DNA from: Salinigranum salinum
Lineage (GTDB): Archaea > Halobacteriota > Halobacteria > Halobacteriales > Haloferacaceae
Reading direction: 5' to 3'
Assembly: GCF_009176545.1 (NCBI RefSeq)
Contig: NZ_VTOJ01000002.1
Location: 992,001 to 1,056,000 of the forward strand
DNA length: 64,000 nt
A program made the translations under genes and the position numbers. Shown one piece after another: positions 26,121-33,240 of the stretch (the first letter of the stretch is position 1; every line of letters begins with the position of its first letter). Under the pieces are notes generated by a model. That model made no database searches and was not told the origin of the DNA. It worked only from the letters and a program-made list of their open reading frames with translations.

Positions 26121-27287
26121 TTACGTCGACGGACCGATACGGTGGATGGCGAACTGGCTCTCGCCCATCGCCTCGCTCATCGTCACCTTGCCGTTGATTA
26201 CCTCCTCGATCTCGTCCCAGAGCTGGTCGCCGGCCCAGTCGAACGACTCGTCGCCGACGAGCGCCTCGCTGACGTCGACGTCGGTCTGTTCGGGGACCCG
26301 CTCGGCGCTGCCGGGGTTGCCCGTGATCTTGATCGTCGGCATGATCGCGTTCGAGAGCGTGTGGCCCTGACCGGTCGAGATGACCATGAAGTGCGCGCCG
26401 CCCGCGCCGATCCCGGTCACGGACTCGGCACCGTGGCCCGGCGTGTCCATGATGTACATCCCCGGGTCGCCGGGGATCTTCGCGCCGTAGTCGATGATGT
26501 CCTGAATCGGGCCGTCGCCGGATTTGACGAGCGCACCGAGCGACTTCTCCTCGATGGTGGTCAGCCCGCCGTCCATGTTGTCCGGCGTCGGCTGTGCCCC
26601 ACGCACGTCGTATCCAGTCGCCTGCAGGCGTTTGTCCCAGTTGTCGACGCGTTCGAGGATCGCGTCGCGAACGTCGTCGTTGACCGCGCGCTCGGAGAGC
26701 TCTTTCTCGCCGCCGAAGAACTCCGGCGTCTCGGCGAAACAGCCACGGCCGCCGTAGTCGTCGATGAGCCGCCAGACCGCTCGTGCCGTCGCCTTGTGCT
26801 GACAGAGACCACTCGTCGTGTCCGACGTGGCACAGTTGATACCGAAGGTGAGGTTCGACATGTCCGCGGGCACCCGACGCTGGGCGCTGGCTTCCTGGAC
26901 GATGTCGCGCGCGGAGTTGACCGTCCGCTTCAACGCGTTCATGACGCCCTTCTCGCCGTGGATGTTGACCGAGTCGCTCGGCCGACCGGTCTCGGCGATG
27001 TCGCCCGCGAGTTCGTCACCGTCGACGATCTCGCCCGCGTGGGCGACGACGACCGCCCCGTAGACGTTCGGATGCGTCCCGTAGCCCAACAGCGTCCGGT
27101 AGGTCTGGAACACGTCCGGCTTCGTCTGACAGCGTCCCAGTGGATGGGTGATCGGGACTGCGCCCTCGATGATATCGGCGGCGCGCTCAACCGTGTCGTT
27201 GGCGTAGGGCGCCGTCGAGATGATCGCCACGTGGTTTCGGATGCCGACACTCCCGTCGTCGCGTTCGTAGCCAAGGAATTCGCTCAT
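26121..27287 (-). CDS. UxaA/SuyB-family large subunit (sulfolactate sulfo-lyase or sugar-acid dehydratase)
   Basis: A 388-residue protein of the UxaA C-terminal family. Motifs: DGSVGIRNHVAIIS (about 11-24), GTHPNVYGAVVV, INCATSDTTSGL, GCFAETPEFFGGE, GGLTTIEEKSLGAL, YIMDTPGHGAESVTG and STGQGHTLSNAIMPTIK. Altronate dehydratases usually read CGGSDG(F/Y)SG at the third motif; SDTTSG with HPLGRCQ is closer to what I recall of SuyB, which cleaves (R)-sulfolactate to pyruvate and sulfite. Start at 27287 follows the small subunit by four bases. The enzyme uses an iron or metal site with the SAF-domain partner. Family assignment firm; choice between desulfonation and dehydration is inference. Confidence 0.82.
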   Translation of the reverse strand: MSEFLGYERDDGSVGIRNHVAIISTAPYANDTVERAADIIEGAVPITHPLGRCQTKPDVFQTYRTLLGYGTHPNVYGAVVVAHAGEIVDGDELAGDIAETGRPSDSVNIHGEKGVMNALKRTVNSARDIVQEASAQRRVPADMSNLTFGINCATSDTTSGLCQHKATARAVWRLIDDYGGRGCFAETPEFFGGEKELSERAVNDDVRDAILERVDNWDKRLQATGYDVRGAQPTPDNMDGGLTTIEEKSLGALVKSGDGPIQDIIDYGAKIPGDPGMYIMDTPGHGAESVTGIGAGGAHFMVISTGQGHTLSNAIMPTIKITGNPGSAERVPEQTDVDVSEALVGDESFDWAGDQLWDEIEEVINGKVTMSEAMGESQFAIHRIGPST

Positions 27288-27291
27288 TGTC

Positions 27292-27615
27292 TCACTCACT
27301 GGCCGCCGCTGTCTGACCCTCACTGGCGAGGTCACCGCGTCCGTAGTTCGATTCGACGTTCTGGACGTGGACCCACGTCCCGGCCGGGATGTCCTCGGTG
27401 GCGTTCCCGATGCTCTTGCCGTACTTCACGATCGTATCGCCCGCCGAGAGGTCCTCGATAGCGATCTTGTGTCCGAAGACGACGTCTTCTCGTACTTCGA
27501 CTGTTCGTTCCTCGTCACCGACGGCGACCGTGACTGTCTCGCCTGCGTCGAGTTCACGGAGTGCCGTCGCGACGTTGTCCGTCGGTTCGACGACCTGTAG
27601 GTATCTGTCGGCCAT
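27292..27615 (-). CDS. SAF-domain small subunit (SuyA/UxaA N-terminal type)
   Basis: A 107-residue SAF-domain protein. The core GHKIAIEDLSAGDTIVKYGK (49-68) and IPAGTWVHVQNVES are the signature of the N-terminal part of altronate dehydratase and of SuyA. In most sugar-acid dehydratases this domain is fused to the catalytic part; here it is a separate gene directly before the large subunit, as in suyAB. It is first in the operon, with its ATG 25-32 bases from a TATA-like element that is flanked by an inverted repeat (27627-27653). It should form a heteromer with the product of the next gene. Confidence 0.88.
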   Translation of the reverse strand: MADRYLQVVEPTDNVATALRELDAGETVTVAVGDEERTVEVREDVVFGHKIAIEDLSAGDTIVKYGKSIGNATEDIPAGTWVHVQNVESNYGRGDLASEGQTAAASE

Positions 27616-27626
27616 ACAGAACTCAC

Positions 27627-27653
27627 GAACACACTCCCGATATTAATGTGTTC
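27627..27653 (-). promoter_or_regulatory. Inverted repeat around the TATA box of the small/large subunit operon
   Basis: GAACACA (27627-27633) and TGTGTTC (27647-27653) form a perfect 7-base inverted repeat with a 13-base spacer that contains atattaat, the TATA element. A bound repressor here would block the start of the operon. The half-site context CTCACGAACAC (27622-27632) recurs at 35543-35553, directly before the GH31 start codon, which suggests co-regulation. Confidence 0.5.
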
Positions 27654-27679
27654 CGCCGGCGGGAGACCACGGCCGTCGG

Positions 27680-28678
27680 TCAGAGGAGGAGGCGGACGGC
27701 TCCGTACGTCAGCAGACTGAGCGTCAGCAGGTGGACGAGGACGAGTGCGACGGGGCGGAGGCCAGCCGACCGAAGGCGGCGGAACTCGATGTCGAATCCG
27801 AGTCCGACGAACGCGACGGTGAACAGCCAGTCGGTCGTGCGTTCGATCGAGGCCGTTGCCGCCGACGAGAGGAGCCCGAGATTGGCGACGACGAGGACGG
27901 CGAGGAAGCCGAGCAAGAACTTGGGAAACCGGGTCCAGACCTCCGTCGCCGAGACGCGATCGGTGCGTGCCGTCGCGTGCTGCAGGGCGTAGGCGATCGC
28001 GAGCACACCGATGAACGAGTTGCGGACGAGTTTCGTCAGCGTCGCCCACCGCCCGGCAGTCTCCGAGACGGCGAAGCCGACGGCAGCCGTCGGTCCGGTG
28101 CTGAACAGACTCAGCCCCGCCCAGACACCGAACTGCCGGCCCGAGAGTTCGAGCAGTGGAGCCACGGCGGGGAACGCGACCAGCGTGACGGCGTCGAACA
28201 GCAGGATCGTCGCGACGGCGTAGGTCACGGCCGCCTCCTCGACGTCGACACTCCCGGCCACCGCGAGGACGGCCGAGACGCCACAGACACTGGCGCCTGC
28301 CGCGAGAACCGCACGCGCCCCGCGGCCGATGTCGAAGACGAACCGCGCCAGCAGTTCCAGATACAGGACGCTGAAGACGACCGCGACGACGGCGAGCAGT
28401 ACGAGCGTCCCCCCGGCGTCGAGGAGTTCGCCGAACGTCAACTGTGCGCCGAGCAGGACGATCGCCGTCTCCAGGAGGAGTTTGTGACGGTTCGCACCGG
28501 GAACCGCCACCGCCGGGAGGCCGACGGTGTTGGCGAGCGCCACCCCGAGTGCGATCGCGAGGATGAGTGGACTGACTGCCGGGACGGCGCCACCGACGAC
28601 TCGCGCGACGACGGCGAGTCCGACGAGCACCGCGAGTCCCGGCACTACGCTTCGGAGCGAGCCGACCAGCCCCACCAT
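27680..28678 (-). CDS. YeiH-family putative sulfate/sulfite exporter (UPF0324 type)
   Basis: A 332-residue membrane protein with about ten hydrophobic segments. Family hallmarks are LAIALGVALAN..GLPA.. near the N-terminus, LLLETAIVLLGAQLTFGEL, GASVCGVSAVLAVAG and NSFIGVLAIAYAL. Members are annotated as putative sulfate exporters; relatives occur in sulfonate-degradation clusters, where the sulfite or sulfate released must leave the cell. Its place between the sulfo-lyase-like operon and the ABC permeases is the best contextual hint that sulfur is involved. The ATG at 28678 follows a 44-residue gene by two bases; a longer frame to 28858 would overlap that gene and is rejected. Confidence 0.85.
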   Translation of the reverse strand: MVGLVGSLRSVVPGLAVLVGLAVVARVVGGAVPAVSPLILAIALGVALANTVGLPAVAVPGANRHKLLLETAIVLLGAQLTFGELLDAGGTLVLLAVVAVVFSVLYLELLARFVFDIGRGARAVLAAGASVCGVSAVLAVAGSVDVEEAAVTYAVATILLFDAVTLVAFPAVAPLLELSGRQFGVWAGLSLFSTGPTAAVGFAVSETAGRWATLTKLVRNSFIGVLAIAYALQHATARTDRVSATEVWTRFPKFLLGFLAVLVVANLGLLSSAATASIERTTDWLFTVAFVGLGFDIEFRRLRSAGLRPVALVLVHLLTLSLLTYGAVRLLL

Positions 28679-28680
28679 CG

Positions 28681-28815
28681 TCACAGGAGGTGGACCACGA
28701 CGATGAGGACACCGAGGACCGCGGCTTTCCAGCCGCGGTCGAGCGTCGTCCACTGTCGGCGGAGCTGTTCCGTCGGGGCACCGTCGCGTAGCCAGGTGAG
28801 TGGGCGCTTTTTCAT
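28681..28815 (-). CDS. 44-residue single-helix membrane protein
   Basis: The minus strand from ATG 28815 to TGA 28681 encodes a 44-residue protein: a charged N-terminus (MKKRPLTWLRDGAPTEQLRR) and a C-terminal transmembrane helix (AAVLGVLIVVVHLL) that also ends the protein. It stops two bases before the exporter gene, so the two are in one operon. The layout (cytoplasmic basic head, one helix) suggests a small accessory or regulatory subunit of the exporter. I know no named family. Confidence 0.65.
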   Translation of the reverse strand: MKKRPLTWLRDGAPTEQLRRQWTTLDRGWKAAVLGVLIVVVHLL

Positions 28816-28885
28816 TCGTGAACGACAGCACGTCCGCGGACCATCCGGATAAAACCACTGCTACCTATGACGCGCACGTCCGTAA

Positions 28886-28894
28886 TTTTAATAA
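28886..28894 (+). promoter_or_regulatory. TATA box of the ABC permease operon
   Basis: ttttaataa lies 31-39 bases upstream of the ATG at 28925. The 109 bases between the divergent small membrane gene and the permease gene also contain atcatgat (about 28903), a short palindrome at the expected transcription start. Confidence 0.55.
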
Positions 28895-28924
28895 GACTGC
28901 TATCATGATGGTCGATGAGTACAG

Positions 28925-29896
28925 ATGGCAGAATCAGTGGAACCAGCGGGCGACAGGACGATCGACGCCGGTGGGGTAGCCACCGGCCTCAAGGGTCGTC
29001 TCAGGCGGTACCGTGAACTGCGACTGACCGAAGAAGAACTCGCGTCGGTGCTGTTGACACCGGTGCTGGTGTTCTTGTTGACGATCTCGTTTTTTCCGAT
29101 CGCGGATACGTTCGTCGCGAGCCTCCACACCGGCTACGTGCTGGAGATAAACCCGCGGGAGTTCGTCGGCCTCGAACACTACCGGTGGCTGTTCAACAGC
29201 GAGGCCTTCTGGAACGCACTCTCCGTGACCCTCATCTACACGTTCGTCAGCGTCCCCATCGAACTGGTCATCGGGCTGGGACTGGCGCTCCTGCTCGACC
29301 GGGAGTTCAAGGGGAAGTACTTCGCACAGGCCGCGATCGTCTTCCCCTGGGCGCTCCCGACGATCATCAACGCGAAGATCTGGGCGTGGCTCTACCACGG
29401 TGAGTTCGGCGTCATCAACGACATGCTCATCAGAGTCGGTATCCTCCAGGAGCCGTTCCCGTTCCTCTCGATACCCGACGTGGCACTGCCGGCGATGATC
29501 TTCGTGACGATCTGGAAGACGAGTTCGTTCATGGCGCTCATCCTCCTGGCGGGGCTCCAGTCCATTCCGGACCACCTCTACGAGGCGGCGGAGATGGACG
29601 GCGCGTCGAGGCTCTTGCAGTTCAAGGACATCACGCTGCCGCTGCTGAAGCCGACGATCCTGGTCGCGCTCATCTTCCGGACGCTCCCGGCGTTCCAGGC
29701 GTTCGGTCTCCCGTTCGGCCTCACCGGCGGCGGCCCGGCGGAGGCGACGACGACACTCGTCCTCTTCAGCCACAGGCTGACCTTCACGAACCTCTCGTTC
29801 GGTCGCGGGGCCGCCGCGGCGACGATCATCACCCTGCTGGCACTGGTGATCTCGCTGATCTACGTCGGCACGCTCTACGAGCCGGAGGTGAGCTGA
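28925..29896 (+). CDS. Carbohydrate ABC transporter permease (MalF/UgpA type)
   Basis: A 323-residue membrane subunit. An N-terminal cytoplasmic stretch is followed by six helices; the coupling motif EAAEMDGASRLLQFKDITLP (the EAA loop, about 219-238) contacts the ATPase. It pairs with the next gene, one base apart, to form the translocation pore for the solute bound by the lipoprotein encoded at 23654. MalF-like membrane proteins with this short N-terminus are usual for UgpA-type sugar or sugar-phosphate importers. The start MAESVEPAG at 28925 fits the TATA spacing. Confidence 0.93.
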   Translation: MAESVEPAGDRTIDAGGVATGLKGRLRRYRELRLTEEELASVLLTPVLVFLLTISFFPIADTFVASLHTGYVLEINPREFVGLEHYRWLFNSEAFWNALSVTLIYTFVSVPIELVIGLGLALLLDREFKGKYFAQAAIVFPWALPTIINAKIWAWLYHGEFGVINDMLIRVGILQEPFPFLSIPDVALPAMIFVTIWKTSSFMALILLAGLQSIPDHLYEAAEMDGASRLLQFKDITLPLLKPTILVALIFRTLPAFQAFGLPFGLTGGGPAEATTTLVLFSHRLTFTNLSFGRGAAAATIITLLALVISLIYVGTLYEPEVS

Positions 29897-29897
29897 G

Positions 29898-30764
29898 ATG
29901 GCGACCCGTACCGAGGCCGACAACGGGTTCCGAGGCTTCCAGCAGGTCGGGATGCGTGTGGGCTTCTACGGGAGCGTCCTCCTGCTCGTGCTCATCTCCC
30001 TGTTCCCGGTGATCTGGATGCTGATCACGTCGCTGAAACAGCCCAACAACGTCATCGACTTCCCGGTGAGCTACATCCCGAAGGAACCGACGCTACAGAA
30101 CTACGTCGTCGCGCTCCAGGAAGCACGGTTCCCGCGATTCCTGTTCAACAGCGCCGTCGTCGCGAGCGGGACGGCCATCCTCGACGTGTTCCTCGGCGCC
30201 CTCGCGGGCTACTCGCTGTCCCGGCTCAAGTTCCGGTTCAAACTGCCGGTCCTGATGCTCATCCTCGGGACCGCGACCCTGCCCTTCTTCTCGCGGCTCA
30301 TCCCGCTGTTCAAGCTGGCACGGGAGTTCGGGATGCTCAACAGCTATCTGGGGCTCATCATCCCCTACGCCGCCTTCCAGCTCCCCCTCGCCGTCTGGAT
30401 CTTCCAGGCGTACTTCAAGGAGCTCCCGGACTCGCTCGAGGAAGCGGCGCTCATGGACGGACTCTCCCGTATCGGCGTCCTCTTCCGGATCATCCTGCCG
30501 GTGTCGATGCCGGCGATGGCGACGACGTTCATCATCGTCTTCATCTTCGCGTGGAACGAGTTCCTCTTCGCGCTGACGTTCATGACCAACGACAGCATGA
30601 AGACCATCACCGTCGGGATCGCGCAGTTCGGCGGGCAGTTCCAGACGCCGTGGGGCACCATCGCCGCCGGTGTCATCATGTCCATCATCCCGCTGATGGC
30701 GTTCATGCTGTTCTTCCAGCGGAAGGTCGTCGAGGGACTGACGGCCGGCACTGGCAAGGCCTGA
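29898..30764 (+). CDS. Carbohydrate ABC transporter permease (MalG/UgpE type)
   Basis: A 288-residue partner permease with six helices: the first at about 18-38, then YSLSRLKFRFKLPVLMLILG and the EAA coupling loop EEAALMDGLSRIGVLFRIIL (about 182-201), followed by a conserved FIFAWNEFLFALTF segment. It completes the transmembrane part of the ABC importer with the preceding gene. The matching ATPase is not adjacent but 7 kb downstream (37963). A short hairpin (30767-30781) follows the stop codon. Confidence 0.93.
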   Translation: MATRTEADNGFRGFQQVGMRVGFYGSVLLLVLISLFPVIWMLITSLKQPNNVIDFPVSYIPKEPTLQNYVVALQEARFPRFLFNSAVVASGTAILDVFLGALAGYSLSRLKFRFKLPVLMLILGTATLPFFSRLIPLFKLAREFGMLNSYLGLIIPYAAFQLPLAVWIFQAYFKELPDSLEEAALMDGLSRIGVLFRIILPVSMPAMATTFIIVFIFAWNEFLFALTFMTNDSMKTITVGIAQFGGQFQTPWGTIAAGVIMSIIPLMAFMLFFQRKVVEGLTAGTGKA

Positions 30765-30766
30765 TT

Positions 30767-30781
30767 CGGGCGACTCGCCCG
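30767..30781 (+). terminator. Possible terminator hairpin after the permease operon
   Basis: cgggcgactcgcccg is an inverted repeat of seven bases just after the stop codon at 30764, with a pyrimidine-rich gttcttc next to it. Archaeal termination depends more on T-tracts than hairpins, so this is weak evidence. The segment to 30936 repeats tctcgtgttctcg twice and has no gene. Confidence 0.25.
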
Positions 30782-30936
30782 TTCTTCGGGCGTCGTCTCT
30801 CACGTCTCGTGTTCTCGTTCTCGGGCGTCTTCGTCGCTCGTCTCGTGTTCTCGAATCCGCGTCACTGCCGCTGCACGTCCGGGTGACTCGTCCGATTCGG
30901 AAAAACAGACCACGGGTCGCGACGGAGCGACGGGGT

Positions 30937-31905
30937 CTACACGTCGTTGACGACGTTCTCGATGTCACCGCCCGTCAGCGCGGACCGGACGATCGCGGTC
31001 ACCGTCTCACGGCGCTGGTCGTTGGCTTCCTCGCTGTACCACGCGACGTGGGGCGTCGTGATGACCTTCGGATGGTCACGCAGGGGATCGTCGGCCGCGG
31101 GCGGTTCTTCGGGGAAGACGTCGAGCCCGGCACCGGCGATCTCGCCGTCGTCGACCGCGGCGAGCAGTGCGTCCCCGTCGACGATCGGCCCCCGGGCGAC
31201 GTTGACGAAGTAGGCGTCCTCGTTCATCCGGGAGAACGCGTCCGCGTCGAACAGTTCGCGCGTCTCCGGCGTGAGCGGTGAGTGGACGGTGACGACGTCG
31301 GACTGTTCGAGCAGGGCCGCGAACTCGACGAGTTCGGCGGGGTCGTCAGCGACGTCGTCCGCGGTGAGGAAGGGGTCGCTGGCGACGACGTCCGCGCCGA
31401 GGGCGGCCGCCCGTTCGCCGACGGCGCGGCCGATCGCGCCGTAGCCGACGACGCCGACCGTCCGCGTCGACAGCCGGTGAATGGGCGCGGCGACGTCGCG
31501 GTCCCAGCCGCCGTCGGCCACGTCGGCGTCGTAGCTCTTGAGCCCGCGTGCGAGCGCGAGATACAGCGTCAGCGCGTGGATCGACACCTCCTCCAGACAG
31601 TAGTCGGGCACGTTCGTGACGGGGATTCCGCGCTCGGTGGCCGCGTCGACGGCGATGTTGTCGACGCCGATGCCGTACCGTGCGACGACCCGGCACTCGT
31701 CCAGCGCCGCGATCGCGTCGGCGTCGAGGTCGTATCTGAGGTTGATGACGGCGTCGGCCTCGGACAGCCGGTCGTGGGCGTCGGCGGTCTCCTCGCCGAC
31801 GTCGCTCGTGAGTTCGACGACCTCGGCCACGTCGGCGAGGCCGTCGCGTTCGATAGACAGGTCCGTGAAGTCGTGGTCGGTGACGACGACCGTGTACTCT
31901 GACAT
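30937..31905 (-). CDS. D-2-hydroxyacid dehydrogenase (SlcC-type candidate)
   Basis: A 322-residue NAD-dependent dehydrogenase. The nucleotide fold GYGAIG is at 154-159; catalytic Arg238 (NVARGP), Glu267 (FPEEPP) and His286 (TPHVAW) are all present, so it should be active. Family members reduce 2-oxoacids such as glyoxylate, hydroxypyruvate or phosphohydroxypyruvate; the (S)-sulfolactate dehydrogenase SlcC belongs here too, and with a ComC-type enzyme racemises sulfolactate via sulfopyruvate. It lies 23 bases after the dehydratase gene on the same strand, so the two probably share an mRNA. Confidence 0.88.
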   Translation of the reverse strand: MSEYTVVVTDHDFTDLSIERDGLADVAEVVELTSDVGEETADAHDRLSEADAVINLRYDLDADAIAALDECRVVARYGIGVDNIAVDAATERGIPVTNVPDYCLEEVSIHALTLYLALARGLKSYDADVADGGWDRDVAAPIHRLSTRTVGVVGYGAIGRAVGERAAALGADVVASDPFLTADDVADDPAELVEFAALLEQSDVVTVHSPLTPETRELFDADAFSRMNEDAYFVNVARGPIVDGDALLAAVDDGEIAGAGLDVFPEEPPAADDPLRDHPKVITTPHVAWYSEEANDQRRETVTAIVRSALTGGDIENVVNDV

Positions 31906-31928
31906 GGTGTGAAAGGCGAGTGGGGCGT

Positions 31929-33194
31929 TCAGACGACGAGGTCGTAGCCGTCGACGAGGTACTCCTCACAGAGGTCACGGTTCAGCTCGACGCCGAGACC
32001 GGGACCCTCGGGCACGTCGATGTAGCCGTCTTCGAGGATGGGGCCGGAGCCGTCGACGCGCTCGCACATGTCGTTCCACCACGGGACGTCCCGGGAGTGC
32101 CACTCCATGCAGAGGAAGTTCGGGATCGCCGCCGAGACGTGCGCGCCGGCGATGGTGCCGAGCGGGCTGGAGATGTTGTGCGAGGCGATGGGGATGCCGT
32201 AGAGGTCACAGACGGTGGCGATGTCGACGTACTCGCCGAGGCCACCGCACTTGTTGACGTCGGGCGCAGCGATGTCCATCATCCCCTCGCGGGCGGCGTC
32301 GTTGAACTGAGCGACGGTCACGAGGTTCTCGCCGGTGAGCACCGGGGTGTCGAGCGCCTCGGTGACGCGGCGCTGTGAGTCGGTCTTCTCCGGCGGAACC
32401 GGGTCTTCGAGCCACGCGAGGTCGAACCGTTCGAGTTTCTTGCCCAGTCGGATGGCCGTCTCCGTGGTGAAGTTCCAGTGGAGATCCATCCCGAGGTCGA
32501 CGTCGTAACCGATCTCGTCGCGGACGGCCTCGACGAGGGCGACCTTGTGTTCGAGGGCCTCGTTGTCCATCCGGCGATTGGCCTCGTCGTACTCGGCGTG
32601 GGTCGGCACGTCGAGGTCGAACTTCAGCGCCTCGAACCCCTCGTCGACGACGTCGCGCGCGGCACGAGCGTACCCCTCGGGCGTGTAGACGTCCCTCGGG
32701 TCGTGGGCTCGGGCCTCGCCCAGCGACTCGCCGCCGTGGGTGTCACAGTAGATCTTGATCTCGTCGCGGTACTTCCCACCGAGCAGTTCGTAGACGGGGA
32801 CGTCGAACAGTTTGCCCTTGATGTCGTAACAGGCGGTCTCGATGGCCGTGAACGCGGCCTGGCCGATACGGCCGGTGCCCGTGTAGCGCTGTTCGAGCAG
32901 TTCCCGCATCCGATGGGTGTCGAGAGGGTTCTCGCCCTCGAGGTCGACGTCCATCCGCCCGGCCATGTCGAGTGCGGCCTCCGCACGGAACGTCTCACCC
33001 AGGCCGTAGACGCCGGCGTCGGTCTCGACCTTGACGATACCCCAGGTGAAGTTGCCCGCGATGGCCATCGTCTCGATGTCGGTGATCTCCACGTCGCGCT
33101 CGGGAGGACGGTGCGTCTCGTCCATCCCCATGTCCCGCCAGGGCACGCCGCCGCCTTGTGGGATACGGTAGTCCGGTTGGTCGTCTCGCGTCAT
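31929..33194 (-). CDS. Enolase-superfamily sugar acid dehydratase (gluconate-dehydratase-like)
   Basis: A 421-residue member of the mandelate racemase/muconate lactonising group. KFDLD gives Lys191 and Asp193; metal ligands are Asp237 (MDLHW), Glu263 (WLEDP) and Glu289 (GEN), and the general base His339 is in ASHNISSP. The sequence resembles the D-gluconate dehydratase of Haloferax (ETMAIAGNF, KFDLDVP, WLEDPVPPE, HNISSPL). It would convert the sugar acid to a 2-keto-3-deoxy acid for the aldolase; the equivalent step of a sulfo-Entner-Doudoroff pathway is 6-deoxy-6-sulfogluconate dehydration. The start at 33194 is chosen because ATG there is about 30 bases after tttaaccc on this strand. Confidence 0.87.
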   Translation of the reverse strand: MTRDDQPDYRIPQGGGVPWRDMGMDETHRPPERDVEITDIETMAIAGNFTWGIVKVETDAGVYGLGETFRAEAALDMAGRMDVDLEGENPLDTHRMRELLEQRYTGTGRIGQAAFTAIETACYDIKGKLFDVPVYELLGGKYRDEIKIYCDTHGGESLGEARAHDPRDVYTPEGYARAARDVVDEGFEALKFDLDVPTHAEYDEANRRMDNEALEHKVALVEAVRDEIGYDVDLGMDLHWNFTTETAIRLGKKLERFDLAWLEDPVPPEKTDSQRRVTEALDTPVLTGENLVTVAQFNDAAREGMMDIAAPDVNKCGGLGEYVDIATVCDLYGIPIASHNISSPLGTIAGAHVSAAIPNFLCMEWHSRDVPWWNDMCERVDGSGPILEDGYIDVPEGPGLGVELNRDLCEEYLVDGYDLVV

Positions 33195-33240
33195 CGTCTG
33201 TGCCGTCAGCAAATATCGGGTTAAAGATTGTGGTGGACGG

